A DNA stretch of 37,834 nucleotides from an uncultured Veillonellaceae bacterium (GTDB lineage Bacteria > Bacillota > Negativicutes > Selenomonadales > Selenomonadaceae). Below are positions 8,580-15,846 of the stretch, in pieces. Below the pieces are notes generated by a model. That model searched no databases and had not been told where the DNA came from. It was given only the letters and a program-made list of their open reading frames with translations. Numbering within the stretch: position 1 is the first letter of the stretch; every line of letters starts with the position of its first letter. The translations under genes and the position numbers were made by a program. Where the stretch lies: contig CACXCC010000010.1 in assembly GCA_902766015.1 (NCBI GenBank), positions 1 through 37,834 of the forward strand, written 5' to 3'.

Positions 8580-9437
8580 TCACTCGCGAAGCATCGCGCG
8601 GAACATCGAGAGAATGCTCTGTCCGTAAGAATTGCCCGGGACGGCCCAACGTCCGTTGAGATCTTCCCAGTTGCCGAGCGTACGCGTCCCGTAAGACGAA
8701 CGCACGAGATCGTAGCGCGGGTCAACGACCGTCTCAGTCGGGCGGCTCGTCGAACTGTACGCCAAAAGATGCTGGATATGCGCGCGGACGCCGAGGCGTG
8801 CCGACGGGAAATACGCGCCTTTGACTGTTGCGCTCGTCGTACCGAGGCCGCAGTAATTATTCTGATCCGGCGTCACCGTGCCGCCGTAACGGAAAAAGCC
8901 CGTTTCCTTGAGTGCCTGGGCAAACGCGACATCCGGACGAATCCCTTCGCGCGCGCCTTCTTCATAATAATAGGAAACCAGCTGCTGCGGAGAAACGCTG
9001 ATGCGCGGATTCGGGTTTATGCTGAGAAGATACCGCACACACTGTTCCTGACTCGCAAGAGCCGTGCCCGTGATCGCGTCATCGTATGCCGAAACCGTTG
9101 TCGGGACAACGCGGTGCGAAACGGACGTCGTATCTTCTTCCGGATGCAGGATTTTCTGCAGGCGGGTCCGGAGATCCGGCGTTCCCTGCTCCGCCATCGG
9201 CTGCTCGATATCGCTCAGGTTCGTGTCAACGCCCGGTTTGTTGATATGACGGGTGTTTTTTACTCCCGGCTGCATGATGACGATATTTGACGTGTCATTG
9301 ACCGTCTGAACTTCGCTCGCTACAGCCGGTGTATTAGCACGGTGATGACGCGCTTCACCCGTCCCCGAAAGGGAAACGAGCATAACTCCGGCGAGCGTGC
9401 AGGCTAAAAATGCTTTTTGACAGGATTCCAATTTCAC
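8580..9437 (-). CDS. Secreted glucosaminidase-domain peptidoglycan hydrolase
   Basis: Predicted exported wall hydrolase of 285 residues. An N-terminal signal peptide (hydrophobic residues about 9-25, then GEARHH) leads to a low-complexity linker (about 30-135) and a C-terminal glucosaminidase domain of the LytG/FlgJ type: PQQLVSYYYEEGAREGIRPD, then the catalytic-glutamate segment FAQALKETGFFRYGG, then NNYCGLG and a final tract with SYGTRTLGNWEDLNGRW. GTG at 9437 is chosen since AAGAGGTG lies 8 nt upstream. It is downstream of the permease and upstream of the ABC-F gene in the same direction. Confidence 0.88.
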   Translation of the reverse strand: MKLESCQKAFLACTLAGVMLVSLSGTGEARHHRANTPAVASEVQTVNDTSNIVIMQPGVKNTRHINKPGVDTNLSDIEQPMAEQGTPDLRTRLQKILHPEEDTTSVSHRVVPTTVSAYDDAITGTALASQEQCVRYLLSINPNPRISVSPQQLVSYYYEEGAREGIRPDVAFAQALKETGFFRYGGTVTPDQNNYCGLGTTSATVKGAYFPSARLGVRAHIQHLLAYSSTSRPTETVVDPRYDLVRSSYGTRTLGNWEDLNGRWAVPGNSYGQSILSMFRAMLRE

Positions 9438-9497
9438 GGATCGAACACCTCTTATTTACAATGAATCATTTCTTCAAAATTATCCAATTCTTCAAGA

Positions 9498-10784
9498 TCA
9501 AACCGCGGCGAACAGAAAATACGCGAGAAAAACCGCCGCGAGGAACTGCTGCGCGCGCGTGACTTTGACTTTGCCGCCGGCAAACGGCTGCAGAATCACC
9601 CAACTGATGACGCCTGCGCCGATTCCCGCCGTAAGATTCCACGAAAGGGCCGGCAAAAGCAGGACGCAAACTGCCGAAAACAGGTCCGGCCACGCGGCAT
9701 CTCGCCACGAACCGTCAAGCGATTGACGCAGACACAATATGCCGCTCCCGACAAGTACGGGAACCATCAAAGCCGGGAATTCGCCGAGCGCTTTTATAAA
9801 AGGCTCCGCAAAGCAGGCTAGGACGAGGAAAACCGCGGCCGTAAACGCCGCCGTGCGCCCTTTCCCGCCCGCAAACTTTGACGTCAACGAAAGCGGAGAA
9901 AGTGAAAGCGGAACGCTCCCCAAAAGGGCGCCGAAACAGCTGACACCGAAGAGCTCCGACAGCAGACGGTTTCGTTTTGACGCGTCACCGTCCGGAACGG
10001 CCGCAGCGAGCGTCCCCCATGACTCGATGAGGAGCACGAGAAGCAGTGTCAACGCCGTACCGAGCGCAAGCAGCGCTGTTTTTCCGTCCGTCAGGATCGT
10101 ACCGAAATCCGCCATAAAAGCCGTCCGGTCAAGTCCCTCAGGCTCGAAAAACGGTGCATCCGGCACAGCCCAGAACCCCTCGGCAAGCGAAAGGATCGCA
10201 ACGGCGATCATACTCCAAAATAGTGCCGTCCGGATACGCATCGCAAGCAGAACCGCCATAATGACAATACCCAGAAATCCGTAAAAGGCCAAGGGATCCG
10301 AAAAATCCCCGAGCATCGTCAGCGACCATGTCGATCCCGTCAAAATACGCGATTCCCCCAGCCCGTAGACGACGAGCATGAGTCCGAGGCCTCCCGGAAG
10401 CATGCGTCTGACAGGATACGGTACGGCTTCGAGTAATTTTTCCGCCGTTCCCGATAGCAGGAGCACAAAACCCGCGATTGCGGTGACGACAAAAACCATG
10501 AGAAGCTGCTGCCAACCGAGTCCCTTGGCGAGTATGACGACGTAGACCAGCCACGCCGATACAGCCGCCGAAGGACAAGCGACAAGCGGCAGACGATGCG
10601 CTGCGAGGACGAGTGTCCCCAAAAGCGCCGTGATTCCATAAGCAAGGCAGGCTCCCATAAAATTCATTCCCGCTTCAAACAACAGCGAAGGAACGACGAG
10701 GAATCCCGCCAAAAGGGGCGCAGCTGCCGCCGCGCCGGCCGCGATTTCGGCTCCGTCAAACGATTTTTTCTGCCAGAACGTCAT
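9498..10784 (-). CDS. NCS2/AzgA-like purine/xanthine permease family protein
   Basis: Polytopic membrane protein of 428 residues with about 12-14 hydrophobic segments. The layout and the patches PLLAGFLVVPSLLFEAGM, PYPVRRMLPGGLGLMLVVYGLG and KFAGGKGRTAAFTAAVFL recall the AzgA/PbuG branch of NCS2 nucleobase transporters, where the equivalent of the last patch is EAGGRTG. It is shorter and more alanine-rich than typical members and lacks a clear Q/N/E-rich substrate motif, so the substrate is uncertain. ATG at 10784 follows AAAGGTG. It is probably the first gene of the minus-strand run down to aroH. Confidence 0.72.
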   Translation of the reverse strand: MTFWQKKSFDGAEIAAGAAAAAPLLAGFLVVPSLLFEAGMNFMGACLAYGITALLGTLVLAAHRLPLVACPSAAVSAWLVYVVILAKGLGWQQLLMVFVVTAIAGFVLLLSGTAEKLLEAVPYPVRRMLPGGLGLMLVVYGLGESRILTGSTWSLTMLGDFSDPLAFYGFLGIVIMAVLLAMRIRTALFWSMIAVAILSLAEGFWAVPDAPFFEPEGLDRTAFMADFGTILTDGKTALLALGTALTLLLVLLIESWGTLAAAVPDGDASKRNRLLSELFGVSCFGALLGSVPLSLSPLSLTSKFAGGKGRTAAFTAAVFLVLACFAEPFIKALGEFPALMVPVLVGSGILCLRQSLDGSWRDAAWPDLFSAVCVLLLPALSWNLTAGIGAGVISWVILQPFAGGKVKVTRAQQFLAAVFLAYFLFAAV

Positions 10785-10821
10785 GAACGGCTCACCTTTC
10801 TGTCAAATAGATATCGGTTTT

Positions 10822-10851
10822 ATTTTACCACAATATACCCATTTCTCACAA
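10822..10851 (-). promoter_or_regulatory. Candidate promoter for the NCS2-like permease
   Basis: Minus-strand TTGTGA (10846-10851) and TAAAAT (10822-10827) with an 18 bp spacer and a TGG immediately before the -10, about 38 bp upstream of the start codon. Confidence 0.5.
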
Positions 10852-10906
10852 GTAATAAGCTTTTTATTCGGCACGTTCTCTTTTTCATTTTTTCTCCCCG
10901 TTTTGA

Positions 10907-10915
10907 TGCTATAAT
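10907..10915 (+). promoter_or_regulatory. Extended -10 promoter (TGCTATAAT) for TVP38 gene
   Basis: TGC-TATAAT lies 50 bp upstream of the GTG at 10967. No -35 hexamer is visible, as expected for an extended -10 promoter. The same nonamer recurs before phoA, trxA and uppP. Confidence 0.65.
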
Positions 10916-10966
10916 AAGAAAATGCCGGTGAACCGGTATGTGTGTGTACGTTAGGAGGAACCCGCC

Positions 10967-11755
10967 GTGAAAATACATGCGTCAATGGGAATGGTCAAAT
11001 TGGGCGCCGCGTTTGCGATTGTCCTGTTATTTGTCATCATCCACCTGCTCGATCCGGAATTTCTGCCGCATCTCGTCGCGCTGCTCTCACGCGGTGACAT
11101 CATGGAGACGGCCGAATATATTCAGTCGTTCGGGCCGTGGGCCATCCTCTTCAGCGTTTTGCTTACGGTTTTTGTCAACGCGATCGGTTTCCCGCCCGCG
11201 ATTATTTTCTCGACGGCCAACACGTTGATTTTCGGCATCATCCCGGGTATCGTCATTTCCTGCGTTGCCGAAACGATCGGCGTCACGATCAGCTTTTTAC
11301 TGCTGCGGTTTTTCTTCCGCGACGCCGCCGAAAAAATCATCGCCAAAAGCAAACTACTTTCGAATATCGACAAATACAGCGGCAAACGCGGCTTTGTCGT
11401 CATGCTCATCGCACGTATGGTTCCGTATTTCCCGAGTGCCGCGCTTAACGCGATCGGTGCCCTTTCCGCAATGAGTCTGCGTGACTACGTCGTTTCGTCC
11501 TTCATCGGCAAGTTCCCGTCAACGGGCATCGAAGCCATTATCGGACATGACACGATCACGCATCAGGAAGATCCGACGCGGCTTATCGTCGTGATTGCCG
11601 CCGCCGTTGTCCTCATTGTCGGCGCATACATTTATGAAAAACGGGAAATGAAGAAACAGGCTGCTGCCGAAGCTGCCGCAAAAGCCGACGATGACAGTGA
11701 CAGTCACCCGGAACGGCTCACGCTCAAGGAATCCGCCGGCGAATCGACGCGCTGA
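10967..11755 (+). CDS. TVP38/TMEM64 (DedA-like) membrane protein
   Basis: Integral membrane protein of 262 residues from the SNARE-associated/DedA superfamily, thought to move or scramble lipids and sustain membrane energetics. Characteristic segments are the GPWAILFSVLLTVFVNAIGFPPAIIFSTANTLIFG-type re-entrant region (about 50-90) and RMVPYFPSAALNAIGALSAMSLRDYVVSSFIGKFP-type second half (about 150-185). The tail after residue 225 is charged and cytosolic-like (KREMKKQAAAEAAAKADDDSD). GTG at 10967 has AGGAGGAA six nt upstream. The phosphatase-like gene begins 20 bp after its stop, so the two form an operon. Confidence 0.88.
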   Translation: MKIHASMGMVKLGAAFAIVLLFVIIHLLDPEFLPHLVALLSRGDIMETAEYIQSFGPWAILFSVLLTVFVNAIGFPPAIIFSTANTLIFGIIPGIVISCVAETIGVTISFLLLRFFFRDAAEKIIAKSKLLSNIDKYSGKRGFVVMLIARMVPYFPSAALNAIGALSAMSLRDYVVSSFIGKFPSTGIEAIIGHDTITHQEDPTRLIVVIAAAVVLIVGAYIYEKREMKKQAAAEAAAKADDDSDSHPERLTLKESAGESTR

Positions 11756-11775
11756 CACGGTAAAGGAGGTCCGCC

Positions 11776-13044
11776 ATGAACCGCAGAGAATTTCTCGAAC
11801 TCATCCGCAATACCGCTCTCTTTTCCCTGATTTCGCCGCTTTTCCTGCGCCGGCAGGCCGAGGCGTCGCGAAGCGAAGCGGCCGAAGCGGATATCCCCGC
11901 CCGGTTTTTACGTCAGATCGTGACACACGATCCCGCGCGCAGCCGCACGATCATGTGGGAAAGTGACACGGAACTTACGAACTGCCGCGTCGAATACCGG
12001 ATGCGCGGGACGGCGCGCGTACCGCTCACGGTTGACGTCAGTTATACGTACTTCGAAGAGGACGGCGACGCCCTCTTTCTTTATACCGCGCATCTCGCGG
12101 GACTCACGCCCGGAACGGCTTATGAATACCGACTGCATTGGCAGAACCTTCGCGGTCCTTGGCACACGCTTTTGACACCGACGGAAAATGCGCCCTTTTC
12201 GGCACTCCTACTCACCGATACGCAGTGCGGAACGTCCTACGATCTCTTCCGTCAAAGTTGGGGTGCGGCATGGAACGCCGCTCCCGCGGCCGAGTGGTTC
12301 GCCGTTCTCGGCGATTTGACGGATAACGGTCAATCCTCGTGGCATTGGCGCGAGTTCCAACGCGCTCTCGGGAACCTTCCCGATGGGGTTATGATGACGC
12401 CGGTCATGGGCAACCACGAATGTTACAGCCTTGAATGGCAGTTCTGCGACCCGCGCCGCTATTTGACGCTGTATTCCCTGCCGTCAAACGGAACGTCATC
12501 ACACACGGGACTCTATTATTCGTTTGACTACGGCCCCGTTCACTTCATTGTACTCAACACGCAGGAGGAAGAACTCGGCGCGTTTTATCCCGATCTCACG
12601 GAGAAACAACTTGCCTGGCTGCGTCGTGACGTCATCCAATCGAAAAAGCCGTGGCGCATTGTTCTCATGCACAAGGATGTTCTCGCCTACGATGAGATCC
12701 AGCCGAAAACACAGACGTCGGGAGATTTCAGTGACACGGGCAATACGTTCTGCCCCGTTTTCGACGAACTCGGCATTGACCTCGTGCTTACGGGACATAT
12801 GCACACGTACCGCAGACGTCACCTTTTCCGTCAAAAATCGTCCGATCACGGTCCCGTCTACGTCATGAGCGGCCCCGCCGGCAACGAAACGTTCATCGTC
12901 CCGGACGATCCCCGCGACCTCAAAGCCTGCTCCCAGCCCACGCCGCCGAATTTCCTCATTCTGCAGGCTGATGCTGAGAATTTGACGCTGACATGTCAAA
13001 CCGCTGACAGAGATGTTCTCGATACTGTAAGCCTTCGTAAGTAA
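11776..13044 (+). CDS. Purple acid phosphatase-like metallophosphoesterase with Tat-like signal
   Basis: Predicted exported phosphohydrolase, 422 residues. The N-terminus NRREFLELIRN, then a hydrophobic stretch and QAEA, resembles a twin-arginine signal, though a Sec route is not excluded. Residues about 45-135 are a fibronectin-like purple acid phosphatase N-terminal domain (MWESD, LTPGTAYEYRL). The dimetal core follows: D148 (LLTDTQ), GDLTDNG (D180, D183), GNHE (N213, H214), LMHKD (H299) and TGHMHTYRR (H341, H343). The plant PAP signature tyrosine is not obvious, so a mononuclear Fe-Zn colour site is not claimed. A clean AAAGGAGGT precedes ATG 11776. Its transcript runs toward repeat element A. 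Confidence 0.88.
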   Translation: MNRREFLELIRNTALFSLISPLFLRRQAEASRSEAAEADIPARFLRQIVTHDPARSRTIMWESDTELTNCRVEYRMRGTARVPLTVDVSYTYFEEDGDALFLYTAHLAGLTPGTAYEYRLHWQNLRGPWHTLLTPTENAPFSALLLTDTQCGTSYDLFRQSWGAAWNAAPAAEWFAVLGDLTDNGQSSWHWREFQRALGNLPDGVMMTPVMGNHECYSLEWQFCDPRRYLTLYSLPSNGTSSHTGLYYSFDYGPVHFIVLNTQEEELGAFYPDLTEKQLAWLRRDVIQSKKPWRIVLMHKDVLAYDEIQPKTQTSGDFSDTGNTFCPVFDELGIDLVLTGHMHTYRRRHLFRQKSSDHGPVYVMSGPAGNETFIVPDDPRDLKACSQPTPPNFLILQADAENLTLTCQTADRDVLDTVSLRK

Positions 13045-13094
13045 GTCGGCGTGGCAACAGAATGATTGCGTCTTCTTAAATTACTGCAACGTAA

Positions 13095-13268
13095 GGGATC
13101 GTGGTGTGCGGTCAGATGCCATTGCTGTAAAGGCGTTAAGAAAAAATCCGTTTTCGCCGGGAGCCTTATACCTTTTAAGCGCAGCGGTTTGGTATAAGGC
13201 GACTGAATTAAGCGAAAACGGATTTTTTTAGCCGGCAGCTTAGGCATCTGACCGCACACCACGATCCC
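13095..13268. repeat. Nested palindromic element, copy A
   Basis: Triple nested hairpin filling the gap between two convergent genes. The outer arms (13095-13120 and 13243-13268) are a perfect 26 bp inverted repeat beginning GGGATCGTGG. The middle arms AAAAAATCCGTTTTCGC (13141-13157) and its complement (13212-13228) are perfect over 17 bp. The inner arms are GCCTTATACC / GGTATAAGGC (13163-13172 and 13191-13200), closing on the loop TTTTAAGCGCAGCGGTTT. The 5' linker (13121-13140) contains AAAGGCGTTAAG and the 3' linker contains AGCCGGCAGC; both recur in other copies. The A-run and T-run flanking the middle stem could make it a terminator in both directions. Confidence 0.92.
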
Positions 13269-13341
13269 GCCTTTCGTTAATAACATTGGAAGCCAAAGCC
13301 ATGCTTCTGCCCTGCCGGAATTCGATTAACTGACATCAAAA

Positions 13342-13362
13342 AAAGAGCCTTGACGGCTCTTT
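13342..13362 (-). terminator. Terminator of the corA operon
   Basis: Minus-strand AAAGAGCC / GGCTCTTT stem followed by T-run; its upstream arm overlaps the TAA stop codon of the Phd/YefM-like gene. Confidence 0.85.
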
Positions 13363-13558
13363 ATTTGTTTGCTTCGGAACTGTGCTTTGCGTAAAGCTCC
13401 CGCAGCATCCCATTATAATCATCCATCGACAGCATCACGATATTTTTGCCGTTCTTCCGCTGGATGATAAAGCGCTGCTTCTCATCGCAGGCTTTATTGG
13501 CAAGGATCGTAAACTCCTTCAGGAACGTTCCCGAAGGCACGGCTTCCATCGGTTTCAT
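13361..13558 (-). CDS. Phd/YefM-like small protein, orphan antitoxin-like
   Basis: A 65-residue protein whose middle (RFIIQRKNGKNIVMLSMDDYNGMLREL, from about residue 28 to 54; shown here only as a landmark) follows the Phd/YefM DNA-binding fold: a helix, then a beta-hairpin of the FIIQRKNGKN / IVMLSMDDYN type. It stops soon after that fold, so the disordered C-terminal tail that neutralises toxins in YefM is nearly absent. No RelE/YoeB/Doc toxin gene is next to it. GAGGTGA, overlapping the previous stop, precedes ATG 13558. It is third in the corA operon, so it could be a regulator rather than an antitoxin. Confidence 0.7.
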   Translation of the reverse strand: MKPMEAVPSGTFLKEFTILANKACDEKQRFIIQRKNGKNIVMLSMDDYNGMLRELYAKHSSEANK

Positions 13559-13567
13559 ACTCTCACC

Positions 13568-13792
13568 TCAACACGAACTCTCGCCGAGCAGCGGATGACG
13601 AACGCGCCGCAGACTGCGCACGCGGATCAGGCGCAGGGCTTCTTTGACGGTCACGTCTTCGCGGCTGCCGACATTTTCATACACGCAGATCGGATTCGTG
13701 ACGCCGATTTCGCTGCCCGGCATATAGACATATTCCATCGTTTCGGAGTCCCCGAAGATGAGGCCCCGTTTCAGTTCGGCTTCTATAACCAT
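13568..13792 (-). CDS. Small hypothetical protein in corA operon
   Basis: A 74-residue protein not recognised from any family I know. It has an acidic-to-neutral N-terminal half (MVIEAELKRGLIFGDSETME) and a basic arginine-rich C-terminal part (EALRLIRVRSLRRVRHPLLG). There is no membrane segment or signal. It is supported as a gene by a strong GAGGTGA site before ATG 13792, by its place 8 bp after corA, and by the same stop/Shine-Dalgarno overlap pattern (TGAGGTGA) at both of its ends. It precedes the Phd/YefM-like gene by 9 bp and might be that protein's partner. Confidence 0.6.
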   Translation of the reverse strand: MVIEAELKRGLIFGDSETMEYVYMPGSEIGVTNPICVYENVGSREDVTVKEALRLIRVRSLRRVRHPLLGESSC

Positions 13793-13800
13793 GTGTCACC

Positions 13801-14754
13801 TCAGAACATATCGCGCCGCCAGAGCAGCACGGCCGCAAGCGTCGCAAGGAATGTCGCGATCACGACAACGTAGAAAAATCCGTAACCGTTATCCGCCATC
13901 GGCACCGGCACGTTCATGCCGAAAAAGCTTGAGATCACCGTCGGAATGGCGAGGATAATCGTCACGGCGGCCAAGAATTTCATGACTAAGTTCTGGTTGT
14001 TCGAAATAATGGACGAGAACGTATCGGCGAGGCGGCCGAGGATTTTGCTGTACATCTCGACCATTTCGCGCGCCTGTTTGTTCTCGATAATAACATCTTC
14101 GAGCAGGTCCTCATCCTCTTCGTAAATTTTGAGAATCGGGCGCATGCTGTTGTTCGAACGCAGACGGAGAAGTTTGTCGAGGACTACACCGTCCGACCGC
14201 AGAGCCGCATTGAAATACGTCAAACCTTTCTGCAGTTGAAGCAGGCGCAGGATTTCGCTGTTTTTCATGTCATGGCGCAGACGATCCTCGATTTCGTCGG
14301 AGAGTTTGCTGATCTGACGCAGATAGCGCAGATAGAACGTTGCGGACTTGTACAGAATCTGGAACAGGAACCGCGTCTTTTTGTACGTACGGAACAATTT
14401 TGACGTACGCTGGTTGAATTCCGCCATGACGGGCGTTTCTTCGAGGCAGACGGTGATGATATAGTCTTCCGTCAAAATAACGGCCAGCGGCAGGGCGTCG
14501 TAGCTGTCATCACCGCGGCAGACCGGCACATTGGTCAGGACCATGATCGAGTTGTCCTCGACATCGGTATGCGAGCGCTCTTCATCGTCCAATGCGGAAC
14601 GCAGGAAGTCCGGCTCGACTTCCGTCAGATTACTGATGACTTTCAGTTCGTACGGCGTCGGGTCAACAATATTGATCCACGAGCCTTTTTCGAGCGTTTT
14701 CAGGGAAAGCTGCTGCAACGGGCCGCTTTCCGCCGACTTGTAAATTTCAAGCAT
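13801..14754 (-). CDS. corA: CorA-family magnesium/divalent cation transporter
   Basis: Pentameric cation channel of the CorA (2-TM-GxN) family, 317 residues. The large N-terminal cytosolic domain (to about 255) includes the long helix region LRQISKLSDEIEDRLRHDMKN; two C-terminal membrane helices follow, the first ending in the hallmark GMN (SSFFGMNVPVP, about 279) and the second near the C-terminus (FFYVVVIATFLATLAAVLLW). The tail RRDMF is basic, as in the family. GGGAG precedes ATG 14754. It is followed by two small genes with overlapping translation signals and by a terminator. About 150 nt of untranslated leader precedes it, but no M-box or other known riboswitch is evident. Confidence 0.92.
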   Translation of the reverse strand: MLEIYKSAESGPLQQLSLKTLEKGSWINIVDPTPYELKVISNLTEVEPDFLRSALDDEERSHTDVEDNSIMVLTNVPVCRGDDSYDALPLAVILTEDYIITVCLEETPVMAEFNQRTSKLFRTYKKTRFLFQILYKSATFYLRYLRQISKLSDEIEDRLRHDMKNSEILRLLQLQKGLTYFNAALRSDGVVLDKLLRLRSNNSMRPILKIYEEDEDLLEDVIIENKQAREMVEMYSKILGRLADTFSSIISNNQNLVMKFLAAVTIILAIPTVISSFFGMNVPVPMADNGYGFFYVVVIATFLATLAAVLLWRRDMF

Positions 14755-15060
14755 GGGTCATTCTCCCTTCCGTCGGGAAAACGCCAAAGCCTCATATGCC
14801 GCTGACGGCGAGGAAGCTGACGTCATTTCCCTGTTTCATTTTTTGAATCCGTATGTGATACACCGGACTGGGGTGATCGTCCATTATCCTCACCGTCCTT
14901 TGTCAATCGATTTTACATCCAACCTATTTTACTACCAATGACGCCCCATTGTCTACCGCTAATTCCCGCAGGCAGGGCGCTCTGACACAAACTTTACAAA
15001 ATATGACAACGCGCTGACGGTTCCTATCGAATGGGATCCGTTTTCGGGATAACATCACGC
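14755..15060 (-). promoter_or_regulatory. corA upstream region with candidate promoter and leader
   Basis: A gene-free stretch (with the terminator at 15061-15106 it covers 386 bp). Minus-strand TTGGTA (14933-14938) and TAAAAT (14910-14915) are 17 bp apart and would give a leader of about 150 nt containing a GGTGA/TCACC hairpin. I see no M-box, NiCo or yybP-ykoY consensus and nothing else between 14940 and 15060. Confidence 0.4.
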
Positions 15061-15106
15061 AAAAAAATCCCGGCTGTGCATCCTATGACTATGACACAGC
15101 CGGGAT
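15061..15106 (-). terminator. Terminator of the response regulator-kinase-HAD operon
   Basis: Perfect 12 bp stem ATCCCGGCTGTG / CACAGCCGGGAT (15067-15078 and 15095-15106). On the minus strand it is followed by a run of T, 35 bp after the HAD stop codon. Confidence 0.92.
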
Positions 15107-15140
15107 AATCATATTGTATTGTGCCCTGCCAAAATTCCTG

Positions 15141-15839
15141 TCAAAGAACCGTCCGAATATCCGTAAGACGGCGGATCACAACGTCCGCCGGCAGATCTCC
15201 GCCGTTTGCTTTTTTCCCGTTTTCGTCAAACAGGCACGTATGCATGCCGTACGCCCTGCCGCCCGCGATATCCGACGTCAGCGAATCGCCGATGATCATC
15301 GTCTCATCCGGTGCCAAGTCAGGGAACCCCGACTCATGCAGGGTACGGAAACAAAAATCAAAAAATGCGCGCCCCGGTTTATCCGTGCCGACCTGCTCGG
15401 AGATGAAGCAATGCGCAAAGTACGGTTTCATCCCAGCGATCTCGAGACGATGCATCTGTTGACCGTACGGGCCGTTGCTCGCGGCGACAAGCGTATATCG
15501 CGCGTGAAGATACTCGAGCATCTCAACCGCCCCCGGCACGATAACCGCGCTGTCAAAAAGCTGACGACGAAAATACCGCTCAAATGTCGGACCGTCAAAG
15601 TCAATGCCGAGCGCCGAAAATATCTTGTTCCAGCGCACTTTTTCGAGCTGCGGCAGTGTCATTCCGCCGCGCTCGATCGACTGCCAAAGGCCGGTATTGA
15701 TGCGTTCAAAAACGGGATACATGCCGGGCGTATACGGTTTCAGCCCGAACTTCCGAAAACCTTTCTCCATCGCTTCTTTGACATAGCCGGAAAAACTCAG
15801 AAGCGTATCGTCAACGTCAACGAAAATTACCTTGATCAT
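15141..15839 (-). CDS. HAD-superfamily hydrolase, YjjG-like nucleotidase
   Basis: Cytosolic phosphatase of HAD subfamily IA, 232 residues. Motif I is FVDVDDTLL (nucleophile D8, acid D10), motif II is the serine/asparagine in VAASNGP, motif III the lysine in TDKPGRAFF, and motif IV GDSLTSDI. The double-aspartate DVDDT form and overall length match YjjG/YfnB pyrimidine 5'-nucleotidases that clean up non-canonical nucleotides; a sugar-phosphate substrate is also possible. AAAGGA lies about 10 nt before ATG 15839, only 7 bp after the histidine kinase stop, so it is the third gene of that operon. Confidence 0.88.
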   Translation of the reverse strand: MIKVIFVDVDDTLLSFSGYVKEAMEKGFRKFGLKPYTPGMYPVFERINTGLWQSIERGGMTLPQLEKVRWNKIFSALGIDFDGPTFERYFRRQLFDSAVIVPGAVEMLEYLHARYTLVAASNGPYGQQMHRLEIAGMKPYFAHCFISEQVGTDKPGRAFFDFCFRTLHESGFPDLAPDETMIIGDSLTSDIAGGRAYGMHTCLFDENGKKANGGDLPADVVIRRLTDIRTVL

Positions 15840-15846
15840 ATACCGA

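Noticed and set aside
13095-13268. Nested palindromes as integron attC sites
   Set aside because: They lack paired RYYYAAC and GTTRRRY core sites at the ends, no integrase is present, and the elements do not follow each small gene.
14755-14903. M-box magnesium riboswitch upstream of corA
   Set aside because: The leader lacks the conserved M-box segments such as the AGGTGAGGCTCC block; only simple hairpins are visible.
15028-15060. ATCCGTTTTCGG as a remnant of the nested palindrome
   Set aside because: Only a dozen bases match one arm, and no partner arm, loop or linker is nearby.
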